The position numbers and the translations under genes were made by a program. From Puccinia triticina (Eukaryota; Basidiomycota; Pucciniomycetes; Pucciniales; Pucciniaceae): a stretch of DNA of 64,000 bases. Each line of letters opens with the position of its first letter. The first letter of the stretch is position 1. Of this stretch, positions 21,596 through 33,865 are shown one piece after another. The stretch is taken from contig NC_070574.1 in assembly GCF_026914185.1 (NCBI RefSeq), positions 682,001-746,000 on the forward strand, read 5' to 3'. The notes beneath the pieces are model-generated. The model saw nothing but the letters and a program-made list of their open reading frames with translations. It was not told where the DNA came from and did not search any database.

Positions 21596-22170
21596 CTTGA
21601 AAGGAAGCGACTCCCCTCTTCGATTTGATTCTCACTCTCTAGTATTTAAAGGGTCGCTGAGCTCGTCGACGCTCTTTCGCCCCAGCTTCATTTCTCCTCC
21701 GTCTACACTGTTTTTTCAAAGAGTCCACAACATCGAGTGTGCTGTCAGTTCTGATTTTGTGCTAATCCTATATAACCCTGGCCCGCGAGTCTTAGGCATT
21801 GGCCGTTCTTTCTGTCTCTTTGTTTTCCATCTGACCGCCCAATCGCTTCCGTTCATGAAGATATTGACCTGTTTAGCCAATGTTCTTCTTTTGCTTCTGG
21901 CTGTTACTGTGGCTTGTATATCTGACTGGTGATAAATAGTGGTAAAAATGTTCAAGTTGGCCGACTGCTAATAGCGTTCCATCCAACCCAGTCGCAAATA
22001 CAAGAGATTCTCACACATTGACTGTTCTTGTAATCTTTTGTACTTGTTCAGAAGTGTATCGAGTTGGTCCCCGGAATGCTGATGTGGTTCTCAACCCGGT
22101 TCGTTTCCTTTCTACTTTTATTTGCTTCGGATTGTGACGCTGACTCTTTTGTTTCCAGGTCAATTGAGTC
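21596..22170 (+). other. Upstream-like region with TATTTAAAG motif
   Basis: After the CTTGA duplication the sequence has TATTTAAAG at about 21642-21650, a pyrimidine-rich tract, and alternating short ORFs without motifs. It resembles a promoter and 5' leader of a transposon or gene ending at the ATG at 22171. This is inference only. Confidence 0.35.
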
Positions 22171-22442
22171 ATGGATGGGATCAACTTCTATCCCATCTCT
22201 GGCAATTGGTCCCCGGCTTGGGTTAGTAGCTCCTTGGTTCAACCTCCTCCTGGCTTGGCCAGCCCACTATCCTCTGCTAGTTCTTCCACCAGTGTTGCTT
22301 CGACCTCGCCTGCCTCTTTGCCAGCTCCAGGATCGACTGCTAGTGCTCCCATTGTTATTGATTCCTCTACGCAGGGTACTCTAGTTAATGCCGTTATGAA
22401 TGATCCTCCACCATATGTGGCTGATCCCATTGAGCCTGATGA

Positions 22443-22582
22443 TACTCTTTGAATTTGCCCCAGTCACTGATTGGGCCACTGAAGGTCTGCCGCCTGCTCC
22501 ACCGGCCGTGTCTACTCTTTGAATTTGCCCCAGTCACTGATTGGGCCACTGAAGGTCTGCCGACTGCTCCACCGGCCGTGTC
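22443..22582 (+). repeat. 70-bp tandem duplication
   Basis: Two adjacent 70-bp copies, beginning at ACTCTTTGAATTTGCCCC, differ at one position (CCGCCTG versus CCGACTG). Seventy is not a multiple of three, so the duplication breaks the surrounding ORF. Confidence 0.9.
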
Positions 22583-22753
22583 TACTCGCTTGATTAACCT
22601 TGATCTTCCTCAAATCCGCCATACTCTTGTCAGCGACCATACCATTCCTTTTGGTACTCAAGTTTACCAAGAGGAAGACTTGCTTGTTATCTTCAAGCAC
22701 ATCACTGACGACTTCATTTGTTATTGCAACCAATATCCGGCGTCTACCCTTGG

Positions 22754-24307
22754 CAACACCCCAACTATTACGCTACATTTAGCGCATATAGCGAATTTTT
22801 TAGCGTAGCGGTCTGCCAGCTACGCTGCAATTTAGCGCAGTTGTCTTTCAGCTACAGTTACAATTGCAACCTGAGTTGGGAGAATAACAGACAAATTTAA
22901 TCGCTAATGTTTAGCGTTTTTAGCGCAAAAAAACTACGCTACATTTCTTTTAGCGCCCCAATCGCTAATGCAGCGATTAATTAGCTAAGTTAGATCGCTA
23001 ATTAGCGACGGGAGTAGGTAAGCAACGCAGAGATAGTTTCATTGAATTAATTAGTAATAAGAGTGAATTATTGGTATCTTTGAATGTATATCAACTACTT
23101 TGTATTGGATTGCATCAAGAGAGTCTTATTGCTCTTATGATGTTTGAGCTTTTCCTTTTGTATTTGGGTTGCAAACTTGAGTTTTTTTTCAGCTTCGTCA
23201 TAAACCGCCTGGCAGTCCGCAAAATAGTGATCGCCGGGAGTCGTCATGCGTTTGGATAAAACCAGGGCGTTCCAGAGGGGTACGAACACGGCTTGACTGG
23301 CGCCGATTAGTTGCTTGGTTGGGAGGGGTTGATTGTTGGCTGGTGCTCATTTCAAACAATTTAAAACTGGCGAAAGAATCTGTAGCTAGAGTTGAATGGA
23401 ATCTGATAAACGGTTTGAATCACGATATAGCCAGTGGCAAGAATATAGCGCAGGGGCTCACTTGTTTTTTTTCTAGAATATCTATGCAAACTGATTTATG
23501 AAACCACAATTTCTGTCAAAAGTTGCCAGAAAAGGGTTTCCCCCTTTTCTGGCCGCTTGTAATGTTTTGCCCCCAATAAACCCGGGGCTGAAACTTGTTA
23601 CAATCCTGGCACCTGCACGCTTCCATGGGTACAAGATTCCAAGCAGTAGCTAAAGTGCCCGCTAATGCAGTGCGCACTCCGCGGTAATATTTGCCTACTC
23701 AGCGCTTGCAGAGCTCGTACTGTTGGATTACGCGTAATCCGACAGTACGACTGTGCTACTGTTGAGTTGTACTGTTGGATTTCGTGAAATCCGACAGTAC
23801 GACTGTGCTACTGTTGAGCTGTACTGTCGGATTTCATGCAACAGTAGCTGTACGAGCGCTGGGGGCGCTCGGGAGCGCTCACAGAGCTCTTACTGTCGGA
23901 TTACGCGAAATCCGACAATATGAGCTCTGCGAGCGCTGGGGGGCGCTCGGCCCGTCAAACTCCCAACTGATTGCTCATTTTTAGCGGTGCTGGTGTGTTC
24001 CAACCAGGTCAAAGCCCCGCTAAAGTACCCCTACACTGCTAATTACTCAATGTAGTGGTGTAGCGGGTACTTTAGTGATTGACAGCCGCTGCACCACTAA
24101 ATTACATGTAAACTTAGTGTTAGCGCCCTCATTGTAGCTACGCTACATGGGAGGCGTAAAAAGATTAGCGGCACCTTCGCTACGCTACCCCTAAAAAGTG
24201 TATTTTTGCGCTACCGCTAACGCTAACCACCATTTTATTTAGCAATGGTTCGCTACGCTACGGAATTAGCACCGCTAATGTAATTTAGCGTAATAGTTGG
24301 GGTGTTG
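22754..24307. mobile_element. MITE-B, 1,554-bp non-autonomous DNA transposon
   Basis: Terminal inverted repeats CAACACCCCAACTATTACGC are flanked by the 7-bp duplication CCCTTGG (22747-22753, 24308-24314). Both subterminal regions are rich in TAGCG/CGCTA motifs, as in MITE-A. The interior has a cluster of hairpins (23715-23945) and no transposase. It is probably mobilised in trans by a hAT element. Confidence 0.87.
23715..23945. repeat. Hairpin cluster inside MITE-B
   Basis: Three to four near-palindromes of the type TACTGTTGGATTACGCGTAA...TCCGACAGTA are separated by GACTGTGCTACTGTTGAG spacers. They are followed by two GAGCGCTGGGGGCGCTCG-type hairpins and AGAGCTC/GAGCTCT pairs. Confidence 0.8.
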
Positions 24308-24733
24308 CCCTTGGCAAACTTGAGTCTTGTGTCCAATCTGCAGCCCGCAAAGGAATTTATTCTTGTTGCGTGTAATGGCACGTTCTTTTGGTTGACTCTT
24401 TCAACAACTAACATAAGATAAATTCCTATTAGTCATCTAGAGCAGCTTGAGATACCTGTTCTCTCCAAGCTGCTTGAGTATGGGTTGTGGGGGGATGAAA
24501 TCCTCTTCTCTCTCTCTTTGCCTCCTGCAAGCAGATTTGATATCTACTGGCTTGGCCCTGAGAGGAGAGGGGTGTGTGTGCCTTTCAGGCCACCTCCCTC
24601 CATCTAGGCTGTCTAGGGACATCTCCCTAAGGTTCAAGCCCAACCCGTAACTCCAGGGAACTGAAGCCCTGCTTGGAGCTAGCCTATCCACACCCAACTC
24701 TAGCTACTGTGCTTCTGCAATGCCATGTGCTTA

Positions 24734-25935
24734 TTATGCTACTACCTGCTCTATCAGATTTGCTAAGTCTTTAAGTACCTCTATTCTCATTGGGTTGTGT
24801 CTACTATGGTTCTTCTGTGATCCCCGTGAAAGCACGTCCGCCCAGTTTTCTTTTGATATCACCCTTTTTGCTACCAGATTTATCTGCTGCTCTATGAGTA
24901 TCTTTTGGATGAATTTCCATTCTTTGTTTGCAAACTTGTCTTTTGACTTCTGTTTGTTTATTGCCATCTCTGTGGTCGTGTTATCCATCCCTACAATAAA
25001 GTTTTTCCTGCGTCTTCCACCAAGCTTAATCAACATCATCAGCCCTAGCCTCACCGCAATGGTCTGGAGGAGTGATATCCTTTCTTCTTCTACATTGAGC
25101 TTGAGGGAGATCCCTTTCTCCAACTTCTTGCGTGACTTGAGGAAGAACTACACCCATTGTTTCCCAATAAGAACTCCTATCCCAAAACCAGTTGAGGTGT
25201 CCCCTACCCCGCCCACCTCTGTTGGTTGGCAGAGGTTGCTTTTTATCCTTGTATACCCAGCTTTTCAGCCACTGGTATATGCTGCATAGGTAGCATTGTA
25301 GCTGAGGGAGGATATATGATATTTGATTTAGCCTACCCGCAATGACTTCCACTTTGTTGTACCAAAATTCTGTGCCTGTCTCTAAGAATACTAGTACCTG
25401 TGCTATCTGTTTTGCTAGTTTATCTTCTGGGAGTCTGACAGTTTTGTTGGTTCTGTTCCACACAAATCCCACAAACCTTTGTTCTTTGGCAAACAGCTTG
25501 TATTTTTCTTTATTTGTCTTCACCCCAAGTTTGTTGTACCTTTTCACCACGCCCGTCATGATTAGGTTTGACCCTTCTCTCTTCACAAATAAATTGTTGT
25601 CCACCCACCTGAAAATGGTGAGGACGTCAAATTCTGCCATCATCACCCGCTTCCACGCGTCTGCTGGTTGCCCAAAAAACCCGCATTGGCTACACCTCCA
25701 AACGCAATCCTTGTATCTAGCATGATTCCCCCGTCAAAATCTTGAGCCATAAGGTATTGCCACTGATCTGGTCTTTTTGGGATCTGCCAATATGCCTTCT
25801 CCCAATCAAAGATTGTCAACAGAATGGGTTCTTTTATCTCTTTCAGGAATTTTGCGACAACGTTGAAGTTGTCCCGTGTGGTTTGGAATTTGTCTGAGTC
25901 AATAAAAAAATTGACCTATGGGATTCTGCATCTCC
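24734..25935 (-). pseudogene. DIRS-like reverse transcriptase/RNase H, 3' part
   Basis: Read leftward from 25935: VNFFIDSDKF, then a block DWEKAYWQIP, TRIAFGGVA, FRWVDNNLFVK (second catalytic Asp of WVDD changed to Asn), GRLNQISYILPQLQCYL, DTSTGFGIGVL, MDNTTTE and KENWADVLSRGS, ending at 24734. Each block has a counterpart in the intact DIRS-like pol at 48047-51293. Stops and shifts are scattered between them. This fragment continues rightward at 46404, because the hAT element is inserted between the two. Confidence 0.88.
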
Positions 25936-26309
25936 CATGGGGCAGCGGTGGGTAGTTACGATACGCTACAATAACCGCCGTTATCCGTGTAGCGTTGTTA
26001 TGACTGGTCTGGCGGGGTTGGGAGGCGGTCTGGAGATCCTAGCTAGAATGTAGATTGCTAGACGGGGAAACTGTAATGATCTCCCCCCTGCGCCTCTAAG
26101 TAACAGAGGCGCATGACATGTATGTACAATTGAGTGACATGTTCTCCCGGGGCAGCGCACAGCGCGTGAACGCGGCTCATAACAAGCGTAACGCTTGCCG
26201 TTACTGCGCTCAGGTGTTAGCGCTAATAGTAACAACCAGTTGTAACCCCGGGCCCGTATTGTAACGGGCCTGATTTTTTTGGTGTGTTACTTGCGTTGCT
26301 AGTAGCGTA

Positions 26310-26480
26310 ACATAGAGAATGTCAATTGGTACCCGTGGCGGGTACCTAGTACCGCTTGGCGGGTACCGCCCACACCCGCCCCGCACCCGTGAGGCGGTGC
26401 TGGGTGCGGTACTAGGTATGTGCTTTTGGCCATAAAGCAGTGAGTGCGGTACCCAGGTACCGCCCACAAGTACCGCCCAT
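26310..26480. repeat. hAT left subterminal GGTACC/GCGGTAC repeats
   Basis: Many copies of GGTACC, GCGGGTACC and TACCGCCCA in both orientations lie 370-540 bp from the left end. The same motif cluster recurs near the right end (46005-46135), so these are candidate transposase-binding sites. Confidence 0.65.
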
Positions 26481-28766
26481 CACCATGGTCCTGCTGCAGC
26501 AGATGGGTAGCCTGTGAAACTTTCAGACATGAAGATGTCACCAAAGCAGGACCAGATGTCCAGAATTAGTCCATATACCCCCGCTTCGCCCAGCCAAGGG
26601 TATATCACCAACCAACAATAATCATGGCTCCGACCCGCAAAAAACATAAGAACCAATCATCTCGAGCATCTTCAACCCACGATAATCCGACCAATAATCA
26701 AACAGATGAAGGAAATCCAAGTCAAGCTTCCACCAAAGACGACAATACCGATGCTCGAGCCAGCACCCAGCCACCATCTGGAGCAAGTCACATAATCACC
26801 GATGAGGAGGAATTAAGTGAGAGCAGTCAATTATTTACATTATATCCTAACCAATTCTGACCAACAGCTATTTACCTGTAGGACAAGCTAAGAAGATTTC
26901 TTTAAACTCCATTAGCTCAAGCTATGATCAGTATGAGATGCCCGAGCTTTCCAATCAATTGGACAAGCATGGCCGACGGATGATCGCCTATCCTTGCAAG
27001 CTGTAAGCCATTTGTATTCATCTCAGCCCTTCAAAATTTGTATTCATCTCAGCCCTTCAAAATATCACATAACTGAATTTGAGCTTCAGATGTGGCACAA
27101 AGATCAATCGTCCCACCTCAGACTCCTCTTGCAGCAATCTGAACAAGCACGCATCAATTTGCCTTTGCAAACACCAGGAAATTAAATCGACACATTCATT
27201 GGCTGGTCTAGGAATTAAAGGCACCGGGGAAATCATTCCAAAGGAGGTAAGCCTACATTTCTTTTTTTCAGATTGTATAGTGACCAAGTAAAATCCCAGG
27301 TTCCCCAACTCTGCGCAATATGGTGCGCCGAGGCCGCTAGACCATTCTCGGCACTTGTGGATGCTAGCCACAAAGCGATCCTCCACCCCACGGTCATCAA
27401 ACATTTACCAAGGCCCCATGACGTTTCTGGGGATATTCACTTAATTTACTCGGCAATACAACAAAATTACCGTAATTCTTTAAACGTGAGGTTACCTTTT
27501 TTATATAAATTCTTGATTGTTTGACTGTGCAATTGATCAAACTGAATCCTTTTAAACTGTTCAATCTTTAGGCTCACAAAGGAGCCTTATATCTTGGTGT
27601 TGATGCATGGCAATCACCCAATGGTTTTGATATCCTTGGCACGGTGATCTACCGATTAGTAGAAGGCAGCAGCGGTGATATGAAGCTAGAGGCTATGCCT
27701 CTCGACTTTCTTCGGCTGTCTTGTAGCCACACTGGTGAGTACTTGGCCAAGACAGTCGCTTCAGTTGTGGAAAAATTCGGAATTAAGGACAAGGTGAGAT
27801 GTTTCCTTGAGTTGTTTACTACGATTGCATTCTTTGCTTTCTTTGATACTGAAGCACACAATATCTTATTTAGATATGTGGTCTTGTGAGCGAAAACGCC
27901 AAAAATAACAAAGTAATGGTGAGGGAGCTCAAGAAGCTTCAGTGGCCTCGTTTTAGAGGCGAGGCCGATTGGATACGCTGTTTTGCGCATATCCTTAACC
28001 TGATCGTTCAGGCTATTCTATGGCCGTTTGGTAACAAGAAGCAAAAAAATACGGGGTCAATTGATGCAGATGTCGACTCCAATGGGTCACAAAGTGGACA
28101 GGATGACGCTGCAGATCAAATCCAAATGTGAGTCCGACTCTCATTCGTCTCTAATGAACCTGATATGTGCTCAATGTTCTCGGATGCTACTCTAGTCTTT
28201 CCCAAGGCAAAAAGGATGATTCAACCCTGATACGAGATGAAGATACCAAGGCCGAGGAGGAATCCCTCTGCGCATCAGATGATGATGATTCACTCAGTGA
28301 GGGCAACATCAAAAGAGCTAGTGAAGAAGACAATGGTGATAACTATACAACTGATAGTTGCAAAATAACACTGGCTAAGGTACATAATTTATTTCTCTAG
28401 ATTTTAGTTTGCTTGAATGGTACTTGCTAAGTTCTTCCTACAGTTTCGTGCAATCGCTAAGAAGTTACGGTTCTCACCAAACTCAAAAGCCAAGTTTGTT
28501 GAGATTTGTGAAGACAAGGAGTGTGAGACTCCACATAGCGTTGAGAGCGATGTGCGTACACGATGGAACTCGACGTTCTCTCAACTCCAAAGCATTCTTT
28601 GGTGCAAACCTGCAATGTAAGTCCCCCTTTTGCTTTGGTGGTAACTTACTCTCAATTAACTTTATTCTCTCCTGCATTTTTGAAGTCTTGAGTGGCAGAG
28701 TCTCAAGCAACACGGTGTTGAGCGCAAATATTACTTGGATCGGGCAGATCTAGACTTAGCGCGGGA

Positions 28767-29709
28767 TGTCAGCCTGTATGTAACTAACCGTGTCTGAGAG
28801 GGTTGTTACTATCAAGATGATGGAGTAAGATGCCAAGGATGAGCCAATGGGTTCGTGGTAAGACCTGTAAAAGGTTTCACTCTATCAGTAATCTTGACTG
28901 AGAGGCTTGATCAATTAAGGTGCATCCAGATCAACACAGGGTGTTAATAGGCATCCAAGGAATAACTCAACTTGGGTTCGTGGCTTTACCTACAGAAAGG
29001 TAAGGGTAATCAAGAGTTGAGAGTATTCCTGAATTGAATGATGGGTGAGAATGAAGGCACTGTTTAACTATGTATGTGTTAAACCTTGCTGTAATAATAT
29101 TCTGAGGGATAAACAGTCCTGGAGGGCGTGTTTATATAGAGGGGGAATGAGCAGGAGGGAATATGAGGCGCTTGAGGACCAGGGGGGAACTGGAAGCGCT
29201 CAAGGGAAGCAGATCCTCATGAGGATCAACATTGGAAATGATCAGGGCAGTGTAATGATCAGTACTGATCCTAGATCAGTAGCTGTGCACACTAACTGAT
29301 CATAACCAATCAGTGATTCCATTCAGTGCTCTTTGAATTGGATTACATCATGTATTGTTTATGTATTTATATCATAACCAATATGTTATTTAAATGGGAA
29401 CTGAGGCGTAACAGGGGATAAATGAGTGATACCTGTCTTGGGGTGTTTCACGTGTGCAGTAATATTACAATGTGTTGTAATCTTACTGTTTACACGTAAT
29501 TAACTCTCATAACAACATTACATTATGGTAACTGTATTTAACTATGGTTATATATAATGTAATGTATAACAAGAGTACATTCTTAAGCTTGTATCTAATG
29601 ATATTCATATGTAATAAAAGGTGTAAAGGGAATGTACTTATATGAAATGTGAACAATTGCAGGTACTTGGTACGTGTAAGGTACTGTGACATGTACTCTG
29701 TGGCTGACA
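28767..29709 (-). repeat. Gypsy 3' LTR (left copy)
   Basis: It is 943 bp and lacks a 10-bp stretch present in the partner near 42915. A purine tract (GGAGGGAGGAAG on the minus strand) abuts it at 29711-29722, confirming it as the 3' LTR. Confidence 0.94.
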
Positions 29710-30150
29710 CTTCCTCCCTCCAAAAAAGGCTGATCAAAGAATTAAAGATTCCTTTTATCAGCTCTGTATTGTCTAAGGACTTTCTCAGAGTCTGGGATTT
29801 GGTCAGTAGTGAGCCATTCATCTTCTTTAGAACCACTGTATCTAACTAGATATTGTTTAATGTCCACATTGTTTTTTCTGATTTTTCTGTGTTGTAAAAC
29901 CTTCTTTATCTTCACAACTTCTTTCTCCAGTCTTGGAATTACAACTTTAATATTGTGTTTCCTTAAAGGGAAATTTTCATTGTCACTAGGCACGTAAGGT
30001 TTGATTAAGCTAACAGGGAAAGTAGGATGTTTTCTTTCTAATTCACCTGTCAGTATAACTTCAACAGCATTCTTTCCATGTAAGGCTTTGATAACAAATG
30101 GTCCTACAAATCCAAGTTTATTAAAGCCAGAGAAACACAGAAACAAAGAT

Positions 30151-30240
30151 CAAGGGTTCCCCCTACAAATCAACCAAATTACAAAAAAAAAAATGCAAGG
30201 GTTCCCTCTTTCAAAAAAACCAATTACAAAAACAAGCCTT
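30151..30240 (+). repeat. Helitron 5' subterminal direct repeats
   Basis: CAAGGGTTCCC recurs at 30151 and 30196, each followed by a CAACC/AACCAATTACAAA stretch. These are candidate end-recognition repeats. Confidence 0.6.
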
Positions 30241-30731
30241 CTAAACACAAAATCCAAACATCACAAACTGGACCCACTATCCATCCCTGTCTAGCAGGGG
30301 TTAAAATAGTGGGTGGATGGCCCCCAGCGCGCCGCATTGAAGGCATTATGCAAAGGGGGGCCACCGAGTAGAGCCCCTCAAACTGTGCAAGTGCAACAGC
30401 GGAGGGGGTTGAGGACGAACCGCACGCTGGAAGTACAGCGGCAGAGGACGCCCTGGGGGATTATCCGAACACACAAGGGCACCCCCTTTTATATGCGTTC
30501 CACCAGCAAGCTTGCCTCAACTCCGCCCTGCATGCTTCTTGACAACAACGCCACCGCCACACCCCTGATGTATATCTGACGCGGCACTGACTACAACTCA
30601 ACAGCTTCACCTTTTCCTTGATGTGAGTGCGGCGCGGCCATCCCACTCATTCAAAACTCACACCCTTCTGACCAGCAGCCAACCCCAAAAACCATCAGTA
30701 ACAGCAACGACAGCAACACCCAAAAAAAGCC

Positions 30732-31157
30732 ATGATCTCGGACCTCCGGCGACTCAACCCACTGGCCAGGCCAGATTCACAGATGCTGTCAATCGCCGGC
30801 GGCCTCCTGGCCATCTCATCGACCGTCATTCTGTCAAAGTCCTTCCTGTGGGGCCGGTTCATTGACATGTTCACCAGCCCCAAACAGCTCAGCGCCTTCT
30901 TGAGCTCCCTGCCCACCGTCGTCGGCCTGCTCACCGGCCTGTTCCTTGTTGGCTCAGGCCCTAACAGTTTCCGAATCATCCTCATGCACATCACAGGCCA
31001 GCGGATCATCAACCGGCTCCACAGCGCCGCCTTTGCCTCTATCATGCGCGCCGACATCTCTTGGCAAGACCTTTGTGCCTCCTCCTCCTCCAACATAATC
31101 ACCACCACCAGCAACAATAGCATTCTCATCTCTCATGGCACCGGAGACCTGGTATCA
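30732..31157 (+). pseudogene. Captured 5' part of an MDL1-like ABC transporter gene
   Basis: ATG at 30732 opens a frame with two likely membrane segments (LSIAGGLLAISSTVILSK and a second rich in L/V/G near residue 60). Next is the ABC-type 1 transmembrane motif TGQRIINRLHSAAFASIMR, then D and a GTGDLVS loop. This order matches mitochondrial ABC half-transporters of the MDL1/ABCB10 type. Only the first third of the membrane domain is present; no nucleotide-binding domain follows. At 31157/31158 the sequence switches to the PUF gene in another frame. Confidence 0.75.
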
Positions 31158-31158
31158 G

Positions 31159-33865
31159 CCCCATCGAGAGCCTGCGTCTGCTGCCGGACAAAGTAAGTCG
31201 CTTTCTTCCCCTTTCCCCTTCAACCAATACTAACTTCTTTATTTTGGGGTCACCAGGAATGCGGGTTCATCAACTTCCTGTCGATCCATGATGCAGTGCA
31301 TGCCAAGGACCACATCGTGAACCAATTGGAGGACCAGATCAACCTCAAGAACGGGCCGACGTGCATCCGGATCGGCTTTGGCAAGCCCGAATCAGCCCCG
31401 CAAACGCCCGCAACCCTTCTGATGACGCCGATCGGGAGTGCCCGAGCCGGCAGCAGCAGCGGAGGAGCAGGAGCAGGAGGAGGCTTGGTGAACGGGCTCT
31501 TGCAAGCGATGATGATGCTCTCCCTCACCAACATCCCCGGGCCCAATGGCATTGTCTCCTCCACCCAGATCAACAACCTCTGTCCCAGCCCTGCAGGCTT
31601 CACTAGCGTCGGCGGCGTCATGCTCGGCCCTAACGGCGACCCCGTCCTCCAGTCTAGCCCCACCCGCGCCCTCTGGGTCGGCAGCATCCCCTCCCAAACT
31701 ACTACTAATCTGCTCATGGACATCTTCTCTCCCTACGGCGCCATCGAATCAGTCCGTGTTCTGTCGCATAAGAATTGCGGATGTGAGTGCTCCCAACCTG
31801 CCAGCTGCTGTGTTTCTATCTTGTGCTGACTTGTTTTTCCAGTCATCAACTTTGAACATCTTGATGATGCCGTCCACGCCCGCAAAGCTCTCAGTGGACG
31901 AGGGATCCTTGGCAGTGAAGTGGGCGCAGTCAAGATTGGTTACGCCAACGTTCCGGTCAAAGCCCCTGGCACCTTCTCGCCCTCGGGCCAACTCGACGGG
32001 CTGTCACAAGACCAGCAGCTGGCCCAGCAACAGCTTGCCTACGAGACCCTTGCCCGGATCAAAGGCGCCTCGGCCGTCTCGCTCGACCAGCAGATCTTGA
32101 GTGGCAGCATCCAGGACTACTGCTCCAACCTGGCCATGAGCTTCATTCCCAATGGGATCCATGCGCTCAACGGGCTTCCCCTGGGCGGGAGCATCCCAAA
32201 CACGGCTGCCGGCTTCCCCCTGGTCCCCACCGCGATGGTCGCTAACGAGTCCGGCGGCACCTCGCTCGACCGCAAAGCCGGCTCGACAACATGCACAGCC
32301 CCTCTGCCTCCGATGACGGAGATGCAACTCCTGCTGAAAGAGCTCTCTCTTGAGCCGATGACGGAAGATGAGAAGCAGCACCAGCAGTACGAGGAGAAGG
32401 ACCAGCAGCTGGCGGCGGCCGAGTTCCGTCCGCCAGTGACCTACTACACCACCGTCCCGCCGCCGACCAACCAGCTGGACCCGCACCGAAGACTGGTCAG
32501 TGCGGTCTCCGACCCGGCCCGATTGAGAGAAATCCGCAAACGGTTCGACTCCAACACGCTCAGCCAGGAAGAGATGGGCCTGGGCCAGATCGCGAGCGAG
32601 CTGCTCGAGCAGATCATCTACCTCTCCTCGGACTACATCGGCCCAGAAGCTCTTCGAGAATGCTCGTACCCGATCAAGATGCTCATGCTCGAACGCTATG
32701 CGCCCCATCTGGCGATCATCGGCTGCCACAAGAACGGGACCAGGGCGGCGCAGAAGATGATCAAATGTGCGAGCAGCGCCGAGGAGATGCGGCTGATCTC
32801 CCAGAACCTGCGTCCCTTCGGCCCCCCGCTCCTGCTCGACTCTCTTGGCAACTACGTGATGCAATGCTGTCTGCGCTTCGGCGCGCCCTACATACAACGA
32901 CTTTGTGTTTAATGCGATCGTCCATCGGTGTTGGGAGGTCGCCCAGACCCGCTTCGGCGCCCGCTCCGTCCGCACCTCCAAGCACGCCTTGCCGCTCGAA
33001 ATCAAACGAGTCGCGATCGTGGTGATCCTAAACTCGATCCCGCTGGCCACGAACCCGAACGGGACCTTACTGCTGACCTGGCTGCTCGACTCGTGGGGGC
33101 TCCCGGGGAGATATCGGCTGCTAGCCCCGCGCCTGCATCTCGCCCACCTGTGCACCCACAAACTCGCCCCCGTCACCGTGCTCAGGATCATCAACCAGAA
33201 CTTCGACCCCGCCGCCTCCACCATCCTGCTTGACGCCATCTTCTCCGGCCCCAGGAAACAAGTGCTCGAGGAGATCCTCGCAGACCAAGCCCATGGCGTG
33301 GCCCTCATCTCCAAAACTCTCGCCGGACCCGCTGCCGCCCTCGAGGGCTCCCGGAGGCCCGCGATGGCCGAGAAGGTCAAAGACATGCTCGTCACCTTGC
33401 GCGTCCAGCACATCCCTGGTACGCTTCCCTCTCCCAGCCCCCCTCTTTTTTTGTTGTTCTGGCTGACCCGTGGGTTCTGGGACAGCGTACAAGAAGCTGG
33501 CCGAGGAGGTCGGCCTGCCCCCGATGACCAGCGCGGGGCCCAGTAGCAGTAGCAACGTGATGACGAGTGCGGGCGCAGGGGGAAGCACGCCGGTGCGCAG
33601 CGGGTCGGGCGTCGGCATGGGCAGCAAGGGCCGGACTCCTACGGCGGCGGGAGGCGACGGCGCTGGCACCCTGTGGTCCTCTTCCTCCGGCACGCCCTCG
33701 CCCAGCCCCGCGAAGACTATCAGAACCGCCGCTCGGACCCCCGTCGCTGCTGTCGGCCCCAAATCGCCCCTCCTCTCGCCCGCCAAACCCGCGGATCACT
33801 TCCTTGTCGCCACTCCGTCTCCTGCTCCCGCGGCATCGCGCTCCCCCGGCCGCAAGTCTTCTTGA
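31159..33865 (+). pseudogene. Captured JSN1/PUF1-like RRM-plus-Pumilio gene, 5'-truncated
   Basis: Exons 31159-31192, 31257-31782, 31843-33418 and 33486-33865 join with GT-AG introns of 64, 60 and 67 bp. The product begins inside an RRM (PIESLRLLPDK, CGFINFLSIHDAVHAK). It continues with a Gly/Ser linker and a second RRM (ALWVGSIPSQ, CGFINFEHLDDAVHARKAL). A Pumilio-repeat region follows (HNGTRAAQKMIKCA-like, GNYVMQCCLRFG, NGTLLLTWLLDSWG), and then a Ser/Pro-rich tail. This is the architecture of yeast Jsn1/Puf2-type RNA-binding proteins. A 4-bp duplication TACATACA (32889-32896) shifts the frame between FGAPY and NDFVFNAI. The strong reading frames on the opposite strand are GC-rich shadows. 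Confidence 0.85.

Larger units (their letters stand above)
22171..24400 (+). pseudogene. Unrecognised ORF with tandem duplication, split by MITE-B
   Basis: It starts MDGINFYPISGNW and has a Ser/Pro/Ala-rich N-terminus. A 70-bp tandem duplication (about 22443-22582) shifts the frame. The second copy restores a frame reading FEFAPVTDWATEGL, then DDFICYCNQYPASTLG. MITE-B interrupts at 22754; joining across its 7-bp duplication continues KLESCVQSAARKG to a stop at about 24372. I do not recognise the protein. It could be a host gene or a transposon Gag. Confidence 0.45.

Noticed and set aside
32004..33786. Long minus-strand ORFs (469 and 221 residues) opposite the PUF sequence
   Set aside because: They lie antisense to exons with recognisable RRM and Pumilio blocks, are very GC-rich and have no motifs; they are codon-composition shadows.
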